NCBI GenBank assembly: GCA_021785115.1
Contig: JAJYGO010000203.1
Coordinates: forward strand, 1 to 11,622
Length of the DNA: 11,622 bases
Reading direction: 5' to 3'
Origin: Chloroflexota bacterium
Lineage (GTDB): Bacteria; Chloroflexota; Limnocylindria; Limnocylindrales; CSP1-4
Every line of letters starts with the position of its first letter. Position 1 is the first letter of the stretch. The position numbers were made by a program, and so were the translations under genes. Below the pieces are notes generated by a model that was not told the origin of the DNA, searched no databases, and saw only the letters and a program-made list of their open reading frames with translations. This document shows positions 5,018-11,622 of this stretch, in pieces.

Positions 5018-7339
5018 CTATCGCCAGGCTCGCGCCTTGTCCGGGTACAGCCGCACGCGCCGGTACGGCTCCCGTCCGCGAGACTGCGAGATGACGTTCG
5101 CCTGCTCGGCCATCTGGTGCTGCAGGCGCCGGATGTACGCGTTCTGCGGCGTCAGCTCGACGGGGCGCGACTCGTGCCTCACGAGCCCGATCGCCTCCTC
5201 GGTCTCGCGCAGCGCCGCCTCCCGGGGGTCGACCTCGATCGAGTACAGCGACGTCAGGCACGCCTCCATCTGGATGACGGTGTTCGACTTCAGCACGAAG
5301 ATCGGAAGCGCGCGCTCCTCGGCGTCGCGGAGCGCCGGGAGCTTCTGCCGGTAGTAGTTGCGCAGGGTGATGACGACGTCCGCCTCCTCGGCGTCCTGCA
5401 CGACGATGACCGGCAGCTGCAGCTCGCGGATGGCCTGCTCGAGCTTCTTGCGGCTGATCCCGAAGCCGAGAACACGGATCGTCGGCAACGCGGTTGCGTA
5501 GCCGTCAGGCGCCCGCCGTCCGAGCCGGTCGAACACGGTTCCGGTCCGCTCCTCGCCGACCTCGTCCTCCTCGTCCTCGTCGTCTTCGTCGTCCTCGACC
5601 TCGTCGCCGGGCAGCGTCGCACCGACTGCGGTCCGGACCGCCGGCACCACGGCGCGCTCCGTTCGCTCCGGGCCACGCGTGTCGGGACCCCGTGTCTCGG
5701 GACCCTCCTCGTCGTCGGGAGCCTCCTGGTCGTCCGGGGCCGCGGAGTCCACGACCGCCGTGCCGGGCATGTCGCGTCCCCGATCGCCCGCCGCCGCGGA
5801 CGCGTCCTCGAGCTGCGCGCCCTCGCCCCCGTCCGCGGCGGCCTCCATGGCGCGTGCGGCGGACTCCCGCCACGAGCGCTGTCGTTCGAGCTCACGCGCG
5901 TCGCGGGCCCGCTGGTCGAGCGCCGCGGCCTGTGATCCCCGTTCGAGCGGCCCGCGGTCCGCGATGTCGCCCGACCGGAACGCGAGCTCGGGGCCCTGCA
6001 TCCCGGCGAAGTACGCGTCGCGATCGGTCCCCCAACTCTCCCCGCCCGGTCCGGCCCCGGCGGCCGAACTCGGGGCCGGACCACCCGCGTCTGCGCCGCG
6101 CGTCCGCGAGCGGCCGGACCGGGCCGCCTCGCGTCCCCGCGTCGCACGCCATCCGCCCGACGTCCCGGACCGGTATCCCGGCCGGTACCCGGGCTCGACC
6201 TGCAGGCCGCCCGTCCGGTAGTCGGAGTCGCCGCGCCATCCGGGCTCCGGGCGCCACCCTCCCTGGCCGGTCCCGACGAGGCCCGCAAAGCGGTCGGCGA
6301 CACCCTGCGCCGGACGCGGCCGCGGGCGCGACTGTGACCGGTGCACGCCGCCCTCGTCGCGCCAGCGCAGCTCGGGCGCCACGGGATCGCCGCGCAGGAG
6401 TGCGTCGACCGTCTCGGCGACGTCGGCATGGACCGTCACCCGCTCGCGGTCCTGGATCTCGACGACCACGTCGAACGTCGGCGGCGCCTTCCGCTCGAGC
6501 ACGCTCTTCTGCGTCCGCCGGCGGCGCGCCTCCTCGTCGCCGAGCGTGACGCTCTGGATCCCGCCGATGAGGTCGGAGAGCGTCGGGTTCAGCATGAGGT
6601 TGTCGAGGTTGTTCCCGTGCGCCGTGCCGATGAGCTGCACGCCCCGCTCGGCGATCGTCCGCGCGGCCATCGCCTCGAGCTCGGTGCCGATCTCGTCGAT
6701 CACGATGACCTGCGGCATGTGGTTCTCGACGGCCTCGATCATCACGGCGTGCTGCATCGCGGGCGTGGGCACCTGCATCCGCCGGGCTCGTCCGATGCCC
6801 GGGTGCGGGATGTCGCCGTCGCCCGCGATCTCGTTCGACGTGTCGACGACGACGACGCGCTTGTCCAGGTCGTCCGCCAGCACGCGCGCCGCCTCGCGCA
6901 GCATGGTCGTCTTGCCGATGCCGGGGCGGCCCATGATCAGCACCGACCGGCCGGACTCGACGAGGTCCTCGATGATCTCGATCGTGCCGAAGACGGCGCG
7001 GCCGACGCGCAGGGTCAGCCCGACGATCTTGCCGCTGCGGTTGCGGATCGCGCTGATGCGGTGCAGCGTCCGCTCGACGCCGGCACGGTTGTCGTCGCCG
7101 AACGAGCCGATGTGGTCCACGACCCACTGGATGTCGCGGTCGCTGACCTCGCGCTCGAGCAGCACCTCCTCGCCGCCCGACCCGAAGCGCGCCTCGGGAT
7201 GGCGCCCCAGGTCGAGCACGACCTCGATGAGCTCGCGCTCCGGCGGCAGCTTCCGCAGCCGGTCGGCGATCTCGGGGGGCAGTGCCGCCAGGAGCGCGTC
7301 GATGTCGTCGGTCAGTTCGTGTCGGTGGTTGAGCGTCAC
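5018..7339 (-). CDS. SpoIIIAA/Ycf45-like AAA ATPase with C-terminal R3H domain
   Basis: This 773-residue protein starts with a SpoIIIAA/Ycf45-type ATPase (about 10-320): Walker [10 protein letters not shown] (137-145), [12 protein letters not shown] (162-173), Walker [11 protein letters not shown] (211-220) and the sensor-like LIGTAHG (236-242). Residues about 330-615 are low-complexity, rich in Gly, Arg, Pro and Asp, with an acidic run [18 protein letters not shown] (580-597), and are probably disordered. A conserved C-terminal domain ([16 protein letters not shown], 622-637, to SNTVIQ) precedes an R3H module ([30 protein letters not shown], 737-766) with RxxxH, a single-stranded nucleic acid-binding motif. 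Relatives occur in Cyanobacteria, plastids and Chloroflexota; the cellular role is not established. GTG at 7339 is preceded by AAGGAG (spacer 4 nt). It lies 19 bp after the GNAT-like gene and 72 bp before tmk. Confidence 0.85.
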   Translation of the reverse strand: MTLNHRHELTDDIDALLAALPPEIADRLRKLPPERELIEVVLDLGRHPEARFGSGGEEVLLEREVSDRDIQWVVDHIGSFGDDNRAGVERTLHRISAIRNRSGKIVGLTLRVGRAVFGTIEIIEDLVESGRSVLIMGRPGIGKTTMLREAARVLADDLDKRVVVVDTSNEIAGDGDIPHPGIGRARRMQVPTPAMQHAVMIEAVENHMPQVIVIDEIGTELEAMAARTIAERGVQLIGTAHGNNLDNLMLNPTLSDLIGGIQSVTLGDEEARRRRTQKSVLERKAPPTFDVVVEIQDRERVTVHADVAETVDALLRGDPVAPELRWRDEGGVHRSQSRPRPRPAQGVADRFAGLVGTGQGGWRPEPGWRGDSDYRTGGLQVEPGYRPGYRSGTSGGWRATRGREAARSGRSRTRGADAGGPAPSSAAGAGPGGESWGTDRDAYFAGMQGPELAFRSGDIADRGPLERGSQAAALDQRARDARELERQRSWRESAARAMEAAADGGEGAQLEDASAAAGDRGRDMPGTAVVDSAAPDDQEAPDDEEGPETRGPDTRGPERTERAVVPAVRTAVGATLPGDEVEDDEDDEDEEDEVGEERTGTVFDRLGRRAPDGYATALPTIRVLGFGISRKKLEQAIRELQLPVIVVQDAEEADVVITLRNYYRQKLPALRDAEERALPIFVLKSNTVIQMEACLTSLYSIEVDPREAALRETEEAIGLVRHESRPVELTPQNAYIRRLQHQMAEQANVISQSRGREPYRRVRLYPDKARAWR

Positions 7340-7343
7340 GGTT

Positions 7344-7349
7344 CTCCTT
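7344..7349 (-). promoter_or_regulatory. Ribosome binding site of the R3H/AAA gene
   Basis: AAGGAG on the minus strand is 4 nt before the GTG at 7339 and lies in the 19-bp gap after the GNAT-like gene. It is the strongest Shine-Dalgarno site in the window and fixes this start. Confidence 0.7.
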
Positions 7350-7358
7350 GCTCGCGCC

Positions 7359-8414
7359 TCAGCGGGGGACCGGCACGAGGGCCGGATCCGCGACGCGGAC
7401 GAGGGCTTCCTTCATGAGCAGCGTCACGGTCGCGACGTTCGTGAAGCCGCATTCCTCGAAGCACCGGTCGAGGGGCGCCTCGTACGTCCGGACGGGGGCG
7501 ATCACCCCCTGGTCGTGGCGCCCGCCACGCCCCCGGCTGCCGCCGGTCCGCTCGCCGATCAGCGACAGGCCATACCGGACGAGGAGGGTCGCGTCGAAGT
7601 CCGGACGCGCCATCACGCGAAGGTAGTGCGGCTGCTCCTCTCGCGCGACTCCGACCTGCAGGAGGCCGACGACCTCGTCCCCGTGGGCGCCGGCGCGCTC
7701 CTGCACGTATGACTCGACCTCGGCGAAGCGCAGGATCGGCGCGAGACTGCTCCGTGGCGTCGCCGCCTGCTGGCCCGAGCGCTCCCAGTCGGCGAGCCGG
7801 TACGCCTCGAGCCGCGCGACCGGGGCCGGGGTGACCTGCGAGTAGAGCCGGCTGAGCGCGAGCGCGTCGATCGGCAGGACCGGCCGGATCCCTTCCCGCG
7901 CCGCCTCTTCGGGCGTCACCTTCGGCAGCGGAACCTCCGGCGCCTGGTACAGCACGTGCTCCTGGCCGTACGGGATGAACCCGGCCTGCATGAACAGCTC
8001 GACGTTCCCGCCCGCGTCGGCACAGGCGACGTGGAACCGGACGGCACCGCGACGGGCGACGTCGCGGAGGAGGTGCTGCACAAGCCGCAGGCGGATGTCG
8101 CCCGCCTCCTGGATCCCGACCGCGTCGAGCTCAACGATCGTCCACTCGTCGCGCTGTGGGTCCCGCTCGACGCGCGCAAGCCCGGCCAGCCGGCCGTCCT
8201 CCTCGTACACGAAGAGCTGGTCACTCGGCCGGAACGCGCCAAGCGGCATCCGGAACAGGCGGAAGACGCTGACCTGGCTCCGGCTGACCGGCAGGCCGAG
8301 CGAGCGCATGCCGGACTCCCGGTCGTCGGCCTGGTGCGACAGGCGCGACAGCTCGCCGAGCGCAGCGAGGTCGGTGAGCCGCGCGCCCCGGACCCGGCCC
8401 GGACGTGCGCTCAC
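7359..8414 (-). CDS. GNAT-like N-acetyltransferase family protein, possibly two tandem domains
   Basis: The 351-residue protein has an N-terminal region with GNAT features: strand [18 protein letters not shown] (67-84), a core [21 protein letters not shown] (111-131), and the typical final motif [18 protein letters not shown] (135-152). The glycine-rich acetyl-CoA loop (Q/RxxGxG/A) is poorly conserved. After a linker, a second half has [25 protein letters not shown] (247-271) and [19 protein letters not shown] (318-336), which looks like another, more degenerate GNAT domain. The substrate is unknown and catalysis is uncertain. The GTG start at 8412-8414 overlaps the pdxT stop as GTGA, so translation is probably coupled. 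The open frame continues upstream antisense-free through pdxT in another register, but the overlap and domain start support this choice. Confidence 0.65.
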   Translation of the reverse strand: MSARPGRVRGARLTDLAALGELSRLSHQADDRESGMRSLGLPVSRSQVSVFRLFRMPLGAFRPSDQLFVYEEDGRLAGLARVERDPQRDEWTIVELDAVGIQEAGDIRLRLVQHLLRDVARRGAVRFHVACADAGGNVELFMQAGFIPYGQEHVLYQAPEVPLPKVTPEEAAREGIRPVLPIDALALSRLYSQVTPAPVARLEAYRLADWERSGQQAATPRSSLAPILRFAEVESYVQERAGAHGDEVVGLLQVGVAREEQPHYLRVMARPDFDATLLVRYGLSLIGERTGGSRGRGGRHDQGVIAPVRTYEAPLDRCFEECGFTNVATVTLLMKEALVRVADPALVPVPR

Positions 8415-9094
8415 GACGACGCCGCCTGCCGGTTCCGGCCCGGCGAGCCCGACGCCATGTCGCGGGCAGCCGATCCGCGCCTCCGCGGCGCCGACCCTTC
8501 GCCCGGCTCGTCGTGGTCGGCGGCCATCGTCGCGAGGAGGCTGTGGAAGCGCGTCTCCCCGGCGAGCTCTGGATGGAACGCCGTGGCCAGCACGTTCCGC
8601 TGCCGCACGGCCACGATCCGGCCGTCGTCGAGGCGAGCGAGGACGTCCACGTCGGGTCCGGCGCGCTCGACGATCGGCGCGCGGATGAACACGGCGTGCA
8701 TCGGGCGGTTGCCGAGGAGCGGCACGACGAGATCCGTCTCGAAGCTGTCGAGCTGGCGGCCGAACGCGTTCCGTTTGATCTCCACGTCGAGGACGGGGAA
8801 GACGGACTCGTCGCCGTCGACGATCCGGCGCGACAGCAGGATCATGCCGGCGCACGTCCCGAGGACGGGCGCCCCGGATTCGATCAGTCGCTCGATGGGC
8901 TCGCGCAACCCCCAGCGGTCGACGAGCTTGCGCATCGTCGTGCTCTCGCCGCCGGGCAGGATCAGGCCCGAGATCCCGTCGAGATCCTCCGGAAGGCGGA
9001 TGGGCACGCCTTCGACCCCGATGTCGCGCAGGATCTGGATGTGCTCGGCAAAGGCGCCCTGCATCGCGAGGACGCCGATCTTCATGGCCGTCAT
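8411..9094 (-). CDS. pdxT: Pyridoxal 5'-phosphate synthase glutaminase subunit PdxT
   Basis: PdxT hydrolyses glutamine and passes ammonia to PdxS in the deoxyxylulose-independent PLP pathway. The class I glutaminase triad is visible: nucleophile C81 in GTCAGMILL, H174 and E176 in AFHPELAGE. LPGGESTTMRKL (46-57) and KIGVLAMQGAF (5-15) are family signatures. The 227-residue product is some 30 residues longer than usual because of a polar, arginine- and serine-rich tail after about 195. ATG at 9094 is preceded by GGAGG (spacer 9 nt); an ATG at 9085 (residue 4) is an alternative. It starts 16 bp after pdxS and overlaps the next gene by 4 nt. Confidence 0.95.
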   Translation of the reverse strand: MTAMKIGVLAMQGAFAEHIQILRDIGVEGVPIRLPEDLDGISGLILPGGESTTMRKLVDRWGLREPIERLIESGAPVLGTCAGMILLSRRIVDGDESVFPVLDVEIKRNAFGRQLDSFETDLVVPLLGNRPMHAVFIRAPIVERAGPDVDVLARLDDGRIVAVRQRNVLATAFHPELAGETRFHSLLATMAADHDEPGEGSAPRRRGSAARDMASGSPGRNRQAASS

Positions 9095-9103
9095 CGCCGG
9101 CCC

Positions 9104-9108
9104 CCTCC
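9104..9108 (-). promoter_or_regulatory. Ribosome binding site of pdxT
   Basis: GGAGG on the minus strand lies in the short pdxS-pdxT gap, 9 nt before the ATG at 9094 and 18 nt before the alternative at 9085, favouring 9094. Confidence 0.55.
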
Positions 9109-9110
9109 GG

Positions 9111-9998
9111 CTACCAGCCGCGGACCGCCAGCCTGTCGGCCTCCGCGATGGTCGCCAGCTCCAGTCCGCGCATCGGGGCGCCCAGGCCCTTGGACACGTC
9201 GGCGAGGATCCGCGGGTCGTCGTAGTGCGTCGTCGCCTGGACGATCGCGCGCGCCATCCGCGCAGGATCGTCGGACTTGAAGATGCCCGAACCGACGAAG
9301 ACGCCCTCGGCGCCGAGCTGCATGGCGAGCGCGGCGTCGGCAGGGGTCGAGATGCCGCCGGCGACGAAGTTCACGACGGGGAGCCTGCCCGTGTGCGCCA
9401 CCTCCGCGACCAGCTCGTACGGGGCCTGAAGGTCCTTGGCGGCGGTGAAGAGCTCGTCGTCGCGCTTCGCGGCGAGAGCCCGGATGCCCGAGTGGACGGC
9501 GCGGATGTGGCGAACGGCCTCGACGATGTTGCCGGTGCCGGCTTCGCCCTTCGTCCGGATCATCGCGGCCCCCTCGGCGATCCGGCGGAGCGCCTCGCCG
9601 AGGTCGCGGCAGCCGCACACGAACGGCACCTTGAACTGGTGCTTGTCGATGTGGAACGACTCGTCGGCCGGGGTCAGCACCTCCGACTCGTCGATGTAGT
9701 CGACCCCGAGCGCCTCTAGGATCTGGGCCTCGACGAAGTGGCCGATCCGTGCCTTCGCCATCACCGGGATCGTGACCGCGTGCATGATCTCTTCGATGAG
9801 AGCGGGGTCGCTCATGCGCGCGACGCCGCCGGCGGCGCGGATGTCGGCTGGGACCCGCTCGAGCGCCATGACGGCGCACGCGCCGGCGTCCTCGGCGATG
9901 CGGGCATGCTCGGCCGTGACGACGTCCATGATGACGCCGCCCTTGAGCATCTGGGCGAGCCCCTTCTTGGTGGCCCAGGTGGAGGTTTCGGTGCTCAT
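9111..9998 (-). CDS. pdxS: Pyridoxal 5'-phosphate synthase lyase subunit PdxS
   Basis: PdxS condenses ribose 5-phosphate, glyceraldehyde 3-phosphate and PdxT-supplied ammonia into PLP. The 295-residue TIM barrel has the key residues: D25 in [11 protein letters not shown], lysine K82 in VMAKARIGH (forms the ribose 5-phosphate adduct), and K150 in [40 protein letters not shown] (211-240) is the phosphate-binding C-terminal barrel. Length from ATG at 9998 is normal. The frame is open to a GTG at 10088, which would add 30 unstructured-looking residues without a better ribosome site, so I prefer 9998, although its own Shine-Dalgarno motif is weak. It is the first gene of the minus-strand run. Confidence 0.95.
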   Translation of the reverse strand: MSTETSTWATKKGLAQMLKGGVIMDVVTAEHARIAEDAGACAVMALERVPADIRAAGGVARMSDPALIEEIMHAVTIPVMAKARIGHFVEAQILEALGVDYIDESEVLTPADESFHIDKHQFKVPFVCGCRDLGEALRRIAEGAAMIRTKGEAGTGNIVEAVRHIRAVHSGIRALAAKRDDELFTAAKDLQAPYELVAEVAHTGRLPVVNFVAGGISTPADAALAMQLGAEGVFVGSGIFKSDDPARMARAIVQATTHYDDPRILADVSKGLGAPMRGLELATIAEADRLAVRGW

Positions 9999-10124
9999 TG
10001 CTCTGGTGATGACCTCGGAGATGTCCGTGGCACCCGCCGGCCCATCGCCGTGCGTCGTCTGTGCGGCCGTCGTCCCTGGACGGCTCACCGCGCAGGCGGA
10101 ACGAACGGGGCGCCACTCGGACCG

Positions 10125-10130
10125 ATTATC
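10125..10130 (-). promoter_or_regulatory. Candidate -10 box of the pdxS operon
   Basis: GATAAT on the minus strand is the best -10-like hexamer in the 279-bp divergent gap 9999-10277. It would start transcription near 10118 and leave a leader of about 120 nt before the ATG at 9998. A TTGCCC lies only 14 nt upstream, too close for a standard -35. The rest of the gap shows no recognisable riboswitch or gene; no promoter could be assigned to the divergent glycosylase gene. Confidence 0.3.
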
Positions 10131-10277
10131 TCATCAATCGTCACGGGCAACTCACGACGGAATCCGGCGCACGCTGCGGTCGTGTCGCACCGGACGGCCC
10201 CGCCGGGCGTCGCTCGACTGCATGCGCGACACTCGCGGCGTGAGAGAACGGCAGCTCTGCGACGAACGCCGAGCGAC

Positions 10278-11087
10278 ATGCGGCCCGATGCACCGGCGGT
10301 GACCGGCGACGATCCCACCCACGCCGTCCGAACGCCCGACCAGACGCTACCGGACGACCTCCTGGCGGACCGGACGCTCGGCGACGTCGCCGCGGACATC
10401 GTGGTCTGCCGCGCGTGTCCGAGGCTGGTCGCGTGGCGCGAGCAGGTCGCGCGCGAGAAGGTCGCGCGGTACCGCGACCGGACGTACTGGGCGCGGCCGG
10501 TGCCGGGCTATGGCGATCCACTCGCCCGGATCGCGATCGTGGGCCTCGCGCCGGCGGCGCACGGCGGCAACAGGACGGGTCGCGTCTTCACGGGCGACCG
10601 GTCCGGCGACGTGCTGTTCGCGGCGATGTACCGGGCCGGGCTCGCGAACCAGCCGACGTCCAGGTCCTCCGACGACGGCCTGGCGGTGCGGGACGCGTAC
10701 GTCGCGGCCGCGGTCCGCTGCGCGCCGCCCCTCAACCGGCCACTGCCGTCCGAACGCGACCGCTGCCTCCCGTACCTCGTCCGCGAGCTGCGGCTGCTGC
10801 CGGAGCTCCGCGTGATCGTCGCGCTCGGCGCGTTCGGCTGGGACGGGGTGCTCCGGACGATGGACATCCTCGGCCATCGCGTCCGGCCCAGGCCACGGTT
10901 CGGCCACGGCGCCGTGGCGGGCGTGGGGCCGTACACGCTCGTCGGGTGCTTCCACCCGAGCCAGCAGAACACCTTCACCGGCCGCCTGACGCCGCCGATG
11001 CTCGACGCGGTCCTGGCCACCGCCCGGGAGTTCGCGGGGCTGGGACCGCCGCGGAGCGCGGGCAGCGAGGAATCCGTCGCCTCCTGA
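10278..11087 (+). CDS. udgB: Family 5 uracil-DNA glycosylase (UdgB type), Fe-S protein
   Basis: The 269-residue protein belongs to the Fe-S uracil-DNA glycosylases that remove uracil and related deaminated bases. VPGYGDPLARIAIVGLAPAAHGGNRTGRVFTGDRSGD (75-111) has the family 5 version of motif A (GLAPAAHGGN), where the catalytic acidic residue of family 4 is absent. HPSQQNTFTG (226-235) is the C-terminal DNA-intercalation motif. Four cysteines, C44 and C47 in CRACPRL, C148 in RCAPPLNRP and C163, match the 4Fe-4S ligands. The start at ATG 10278 lacks a clear ribosome site; the first 30 residues are not conserved-looking, so a later start is possible. Divergent from pdxS. Confidence 0.9.
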   Translation: MRPDAPAVTGDDPTHAVRTPDQTLPDDLLADRTLGDVAADIVVCRACPRLVAWREQVAREKVARYRDRTYWARPVPGYGDPLARIAIVGLAPAAHGGNRTGRVFTGDRSGDVLFAAMYRAGLANQPTSRSSDDGLAVRDAYVAAAVRCAPPLNRPLPSERDRCLPYLVRELRLLPELRVIVALGAFGWDGVLRTMDILGHRVRPRPRFGHGAVAGVGPYTLVGCFHPSQQNTFTGRLTPPMLDAVLATAREFAGLGPPRSAGSEESVAS

Positions 11088-11128
11088 CCGCGCCCGTCCG
11101 ACCGCGTCGATCTCCTGACTGCGCCCGA
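11081..11128. repeat. Imperfect direct repeat of the glycosylase gene end, including its stop codon
   Basis: CTCCTGACCGCGCCCG (11081-11096), which contains the TGA stop of the glycosylase gene, recurs as CTCCTGACTGCGCCCG at 11112-11127, 31 bp later, with one mismatch. Flanking CGTCG is also repeated. This is the same type of arrangement as behind the dehydratase gene. The gap to the next gene (11088-11133) holds nothing else I can identify. Confidence 0.65.
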
Positions 11129-11133
11129 TCGCC

Positions 11134-11622
11134 CTATCGCGCGAGCGGTCGGAGCGCGCGCGCCACGATCCGGGCCGCGCGTGGGGCGCCGCCAGGTGGC
11201 AGCGCCGCAACGATGGCGAGCAGCGGACGCGCATCCTGGTCGGGGACGGCCGCGAGAAGTGCGACCAGGCGCAGGGCCTGCTCGTCCGGGATCTCCCCCA
11301 GCAGGCGCATCCCGCGCTCGACCGTGTCCGGAGGGACGCGCGCGACCAGCGCCGCCGCCCGGTCGAAGAGGCGCACGAACTCGAGGAAGTCCGCGAGCCA
11401 GTCGCGCAGTCCGGCGAGCTCCCCGTCGCCGGACGCCTGCAGCGCCGCCGTGTCAGCCGCGGCCGAGGCGGAGGCGATCGCCGCGGCGGTCGGGTCCCCT
11501 TCGCGCAGCCGCCGCTGCTCGACCACCCTCCCGAACCATCGCCAGTGATCGCCGACCGCCACCCACGCCGTTCCGGCGGGTCCCCGCCTGCCCACCCGGC
11601 GGGGCTCCGGCACGCGTTCGAC
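11134..11622 (-). CDS. Hypothetical protein, N-terminus uncertain at window edge
   Basis: The frame is open from TAG at 11134-11136 to the right edge; the first visible start is GTG at 11613, but the gene may begin outside. About 159-162 residues are visible. An N-terminal part contains VAVGDHWRWFGRVVEQRRLREGD, followed by an alanine-rich helix and a C-terminal half of short leucine/alanine-rich helices (LADFLEFVRLFDRAAALVARVPPDTVERGMRLLGEIPDEQ and on to PLARrelated ends). I do not recognise a family. No signal peptide, membrane segment or catalytic motif is evident. The helical second half could be a scaffold or regulatory domain, but nothing in the sequence assigns a role. It is convergent with the glycosylase gene, 46 bp apart. 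Confidence 0.55.
   Translation of the reverse strand, partial: VERVPEPRRVGRRGPAGTAWVAVGDHWRWFGRVVEQRRLREGDPTAAAIASASAAADTAALQASGDGELAGLRDWLADFLEFVRLFDRAAALVARVPPDTVERGMRLLGEIPDEQALRLVALLAAVPDQDARPLLAIVAALPPGGAPRAARIVARALRPLAR

Noticed and set aside
2838..5354. 838-residue plus-strand open frame
   Set aside because: It runs through darA, the GGDEF gene, tmk and part of the R3H/AAA gene in wrong frames, and its translation is low-complexity Arg/Ser/Pro.
5540..5610. Repeated TCGTCC/TCGTCT-like trinucleotide run as a possible microsatellite
   Set aside because: It is explained by the acidic Asp/Glu run of the R3H/AAA protein and is in frame; kept only as part of that protein's linker.
4175..5935. 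586-residue plus-strand open frame
   Set aside because: It is antisense to tmk and the R3H/AAA gene, both of which have clear catalytic motifs; no domain is visible in this frame.
7956..9719. 587-residue plus-strand open frame
   Set aside because: It is antisense to the GNAT-like, pdxT and pdxS genes and shows only composition typical of shadow frames.
10124..10139. GATT-(8 nt)-AATC inverted repeat between pdxS and the glycosylase gene as an operator
   Set aside because: Four-base arms are too short, and no second site or known regulator motif supports it.

Overview
The window is very GC-rich, gene-dense bacterial DNA with about eleven protein genes or gene fragments and no RNA genes, insertion sequences, CRISPR arrays or phage genes that I can see. 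Several features suggest Chloroflexota, perhaps a Limnocylindria-like lineage from an environmental genome. These are the GC content, a deazaflavin-type nitroreductase fragment, a GuaB3-type IMP dehydrogenase, a SpoIIIAA/Ycf45-like ATPase with an R3H domain, a cyclic-di-AMP receptor (DarA) near dTMP kinase, PdxS-PdxT, a family 5 uracil-DNA glycosylase, and leaderless promoters mixed with Shine-Dalgarno genes. The placement is inference; no 16S or marker comparison was possible.

Layout. Positions 1-1344 (minus): 5' part of a putative deazaflavin-dependent nitroreductase, downstream of guaB3. Positions 1345-1392: a 48-bp divergent promoter. Positions 1393-2628 (plus): a PLP-dependent threonine/serine dehydratase with an inserted repeat segment, followed by three repeats of its own 3' end including the stop codon (2611-2702). 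Positions 2703-3031 (minus): darA, broken by an apparent one-base frameshift. Positions 3259-4266 (plus): a GAF-like/GGDEF protein whose cyclase site is lost but whose c-di-GMP inhibitory-site RxxD is kept. Positions 4286-9998 (minus): the main gene run, transcribed in the order pdxS, pdxT, a GNAT-like protein, the R3H/AAA ATPase and tmk. tmk also appears to have its own leaderless promoter. Positions 10278-11087 (plus): family 5 uracil-DNA glycosylase. Positions 11134-11622 (minus): an unrecognised protein running off the right edge.

How the genes fit together. PdxS and PdxT make pyridoxal 5'-phosphate, the cofactor of the dehydratase encoded elsewhere in the window. GuaB3, Tmk and the uracil-DNA glycosylase all concern nucleotide supply and DNA quality. 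DarA and the degenerate GGDEF protein are candidate receptors for two different cyclic dinucleotides (c-di-AMP and c-di-GMP), lie divergently side by side, and both sit next to tmk. That cluster, with a dead cyclase site and a frameshifted receptor, is the part most worth a second look. Most other genes are ordinary housekeeping genes.
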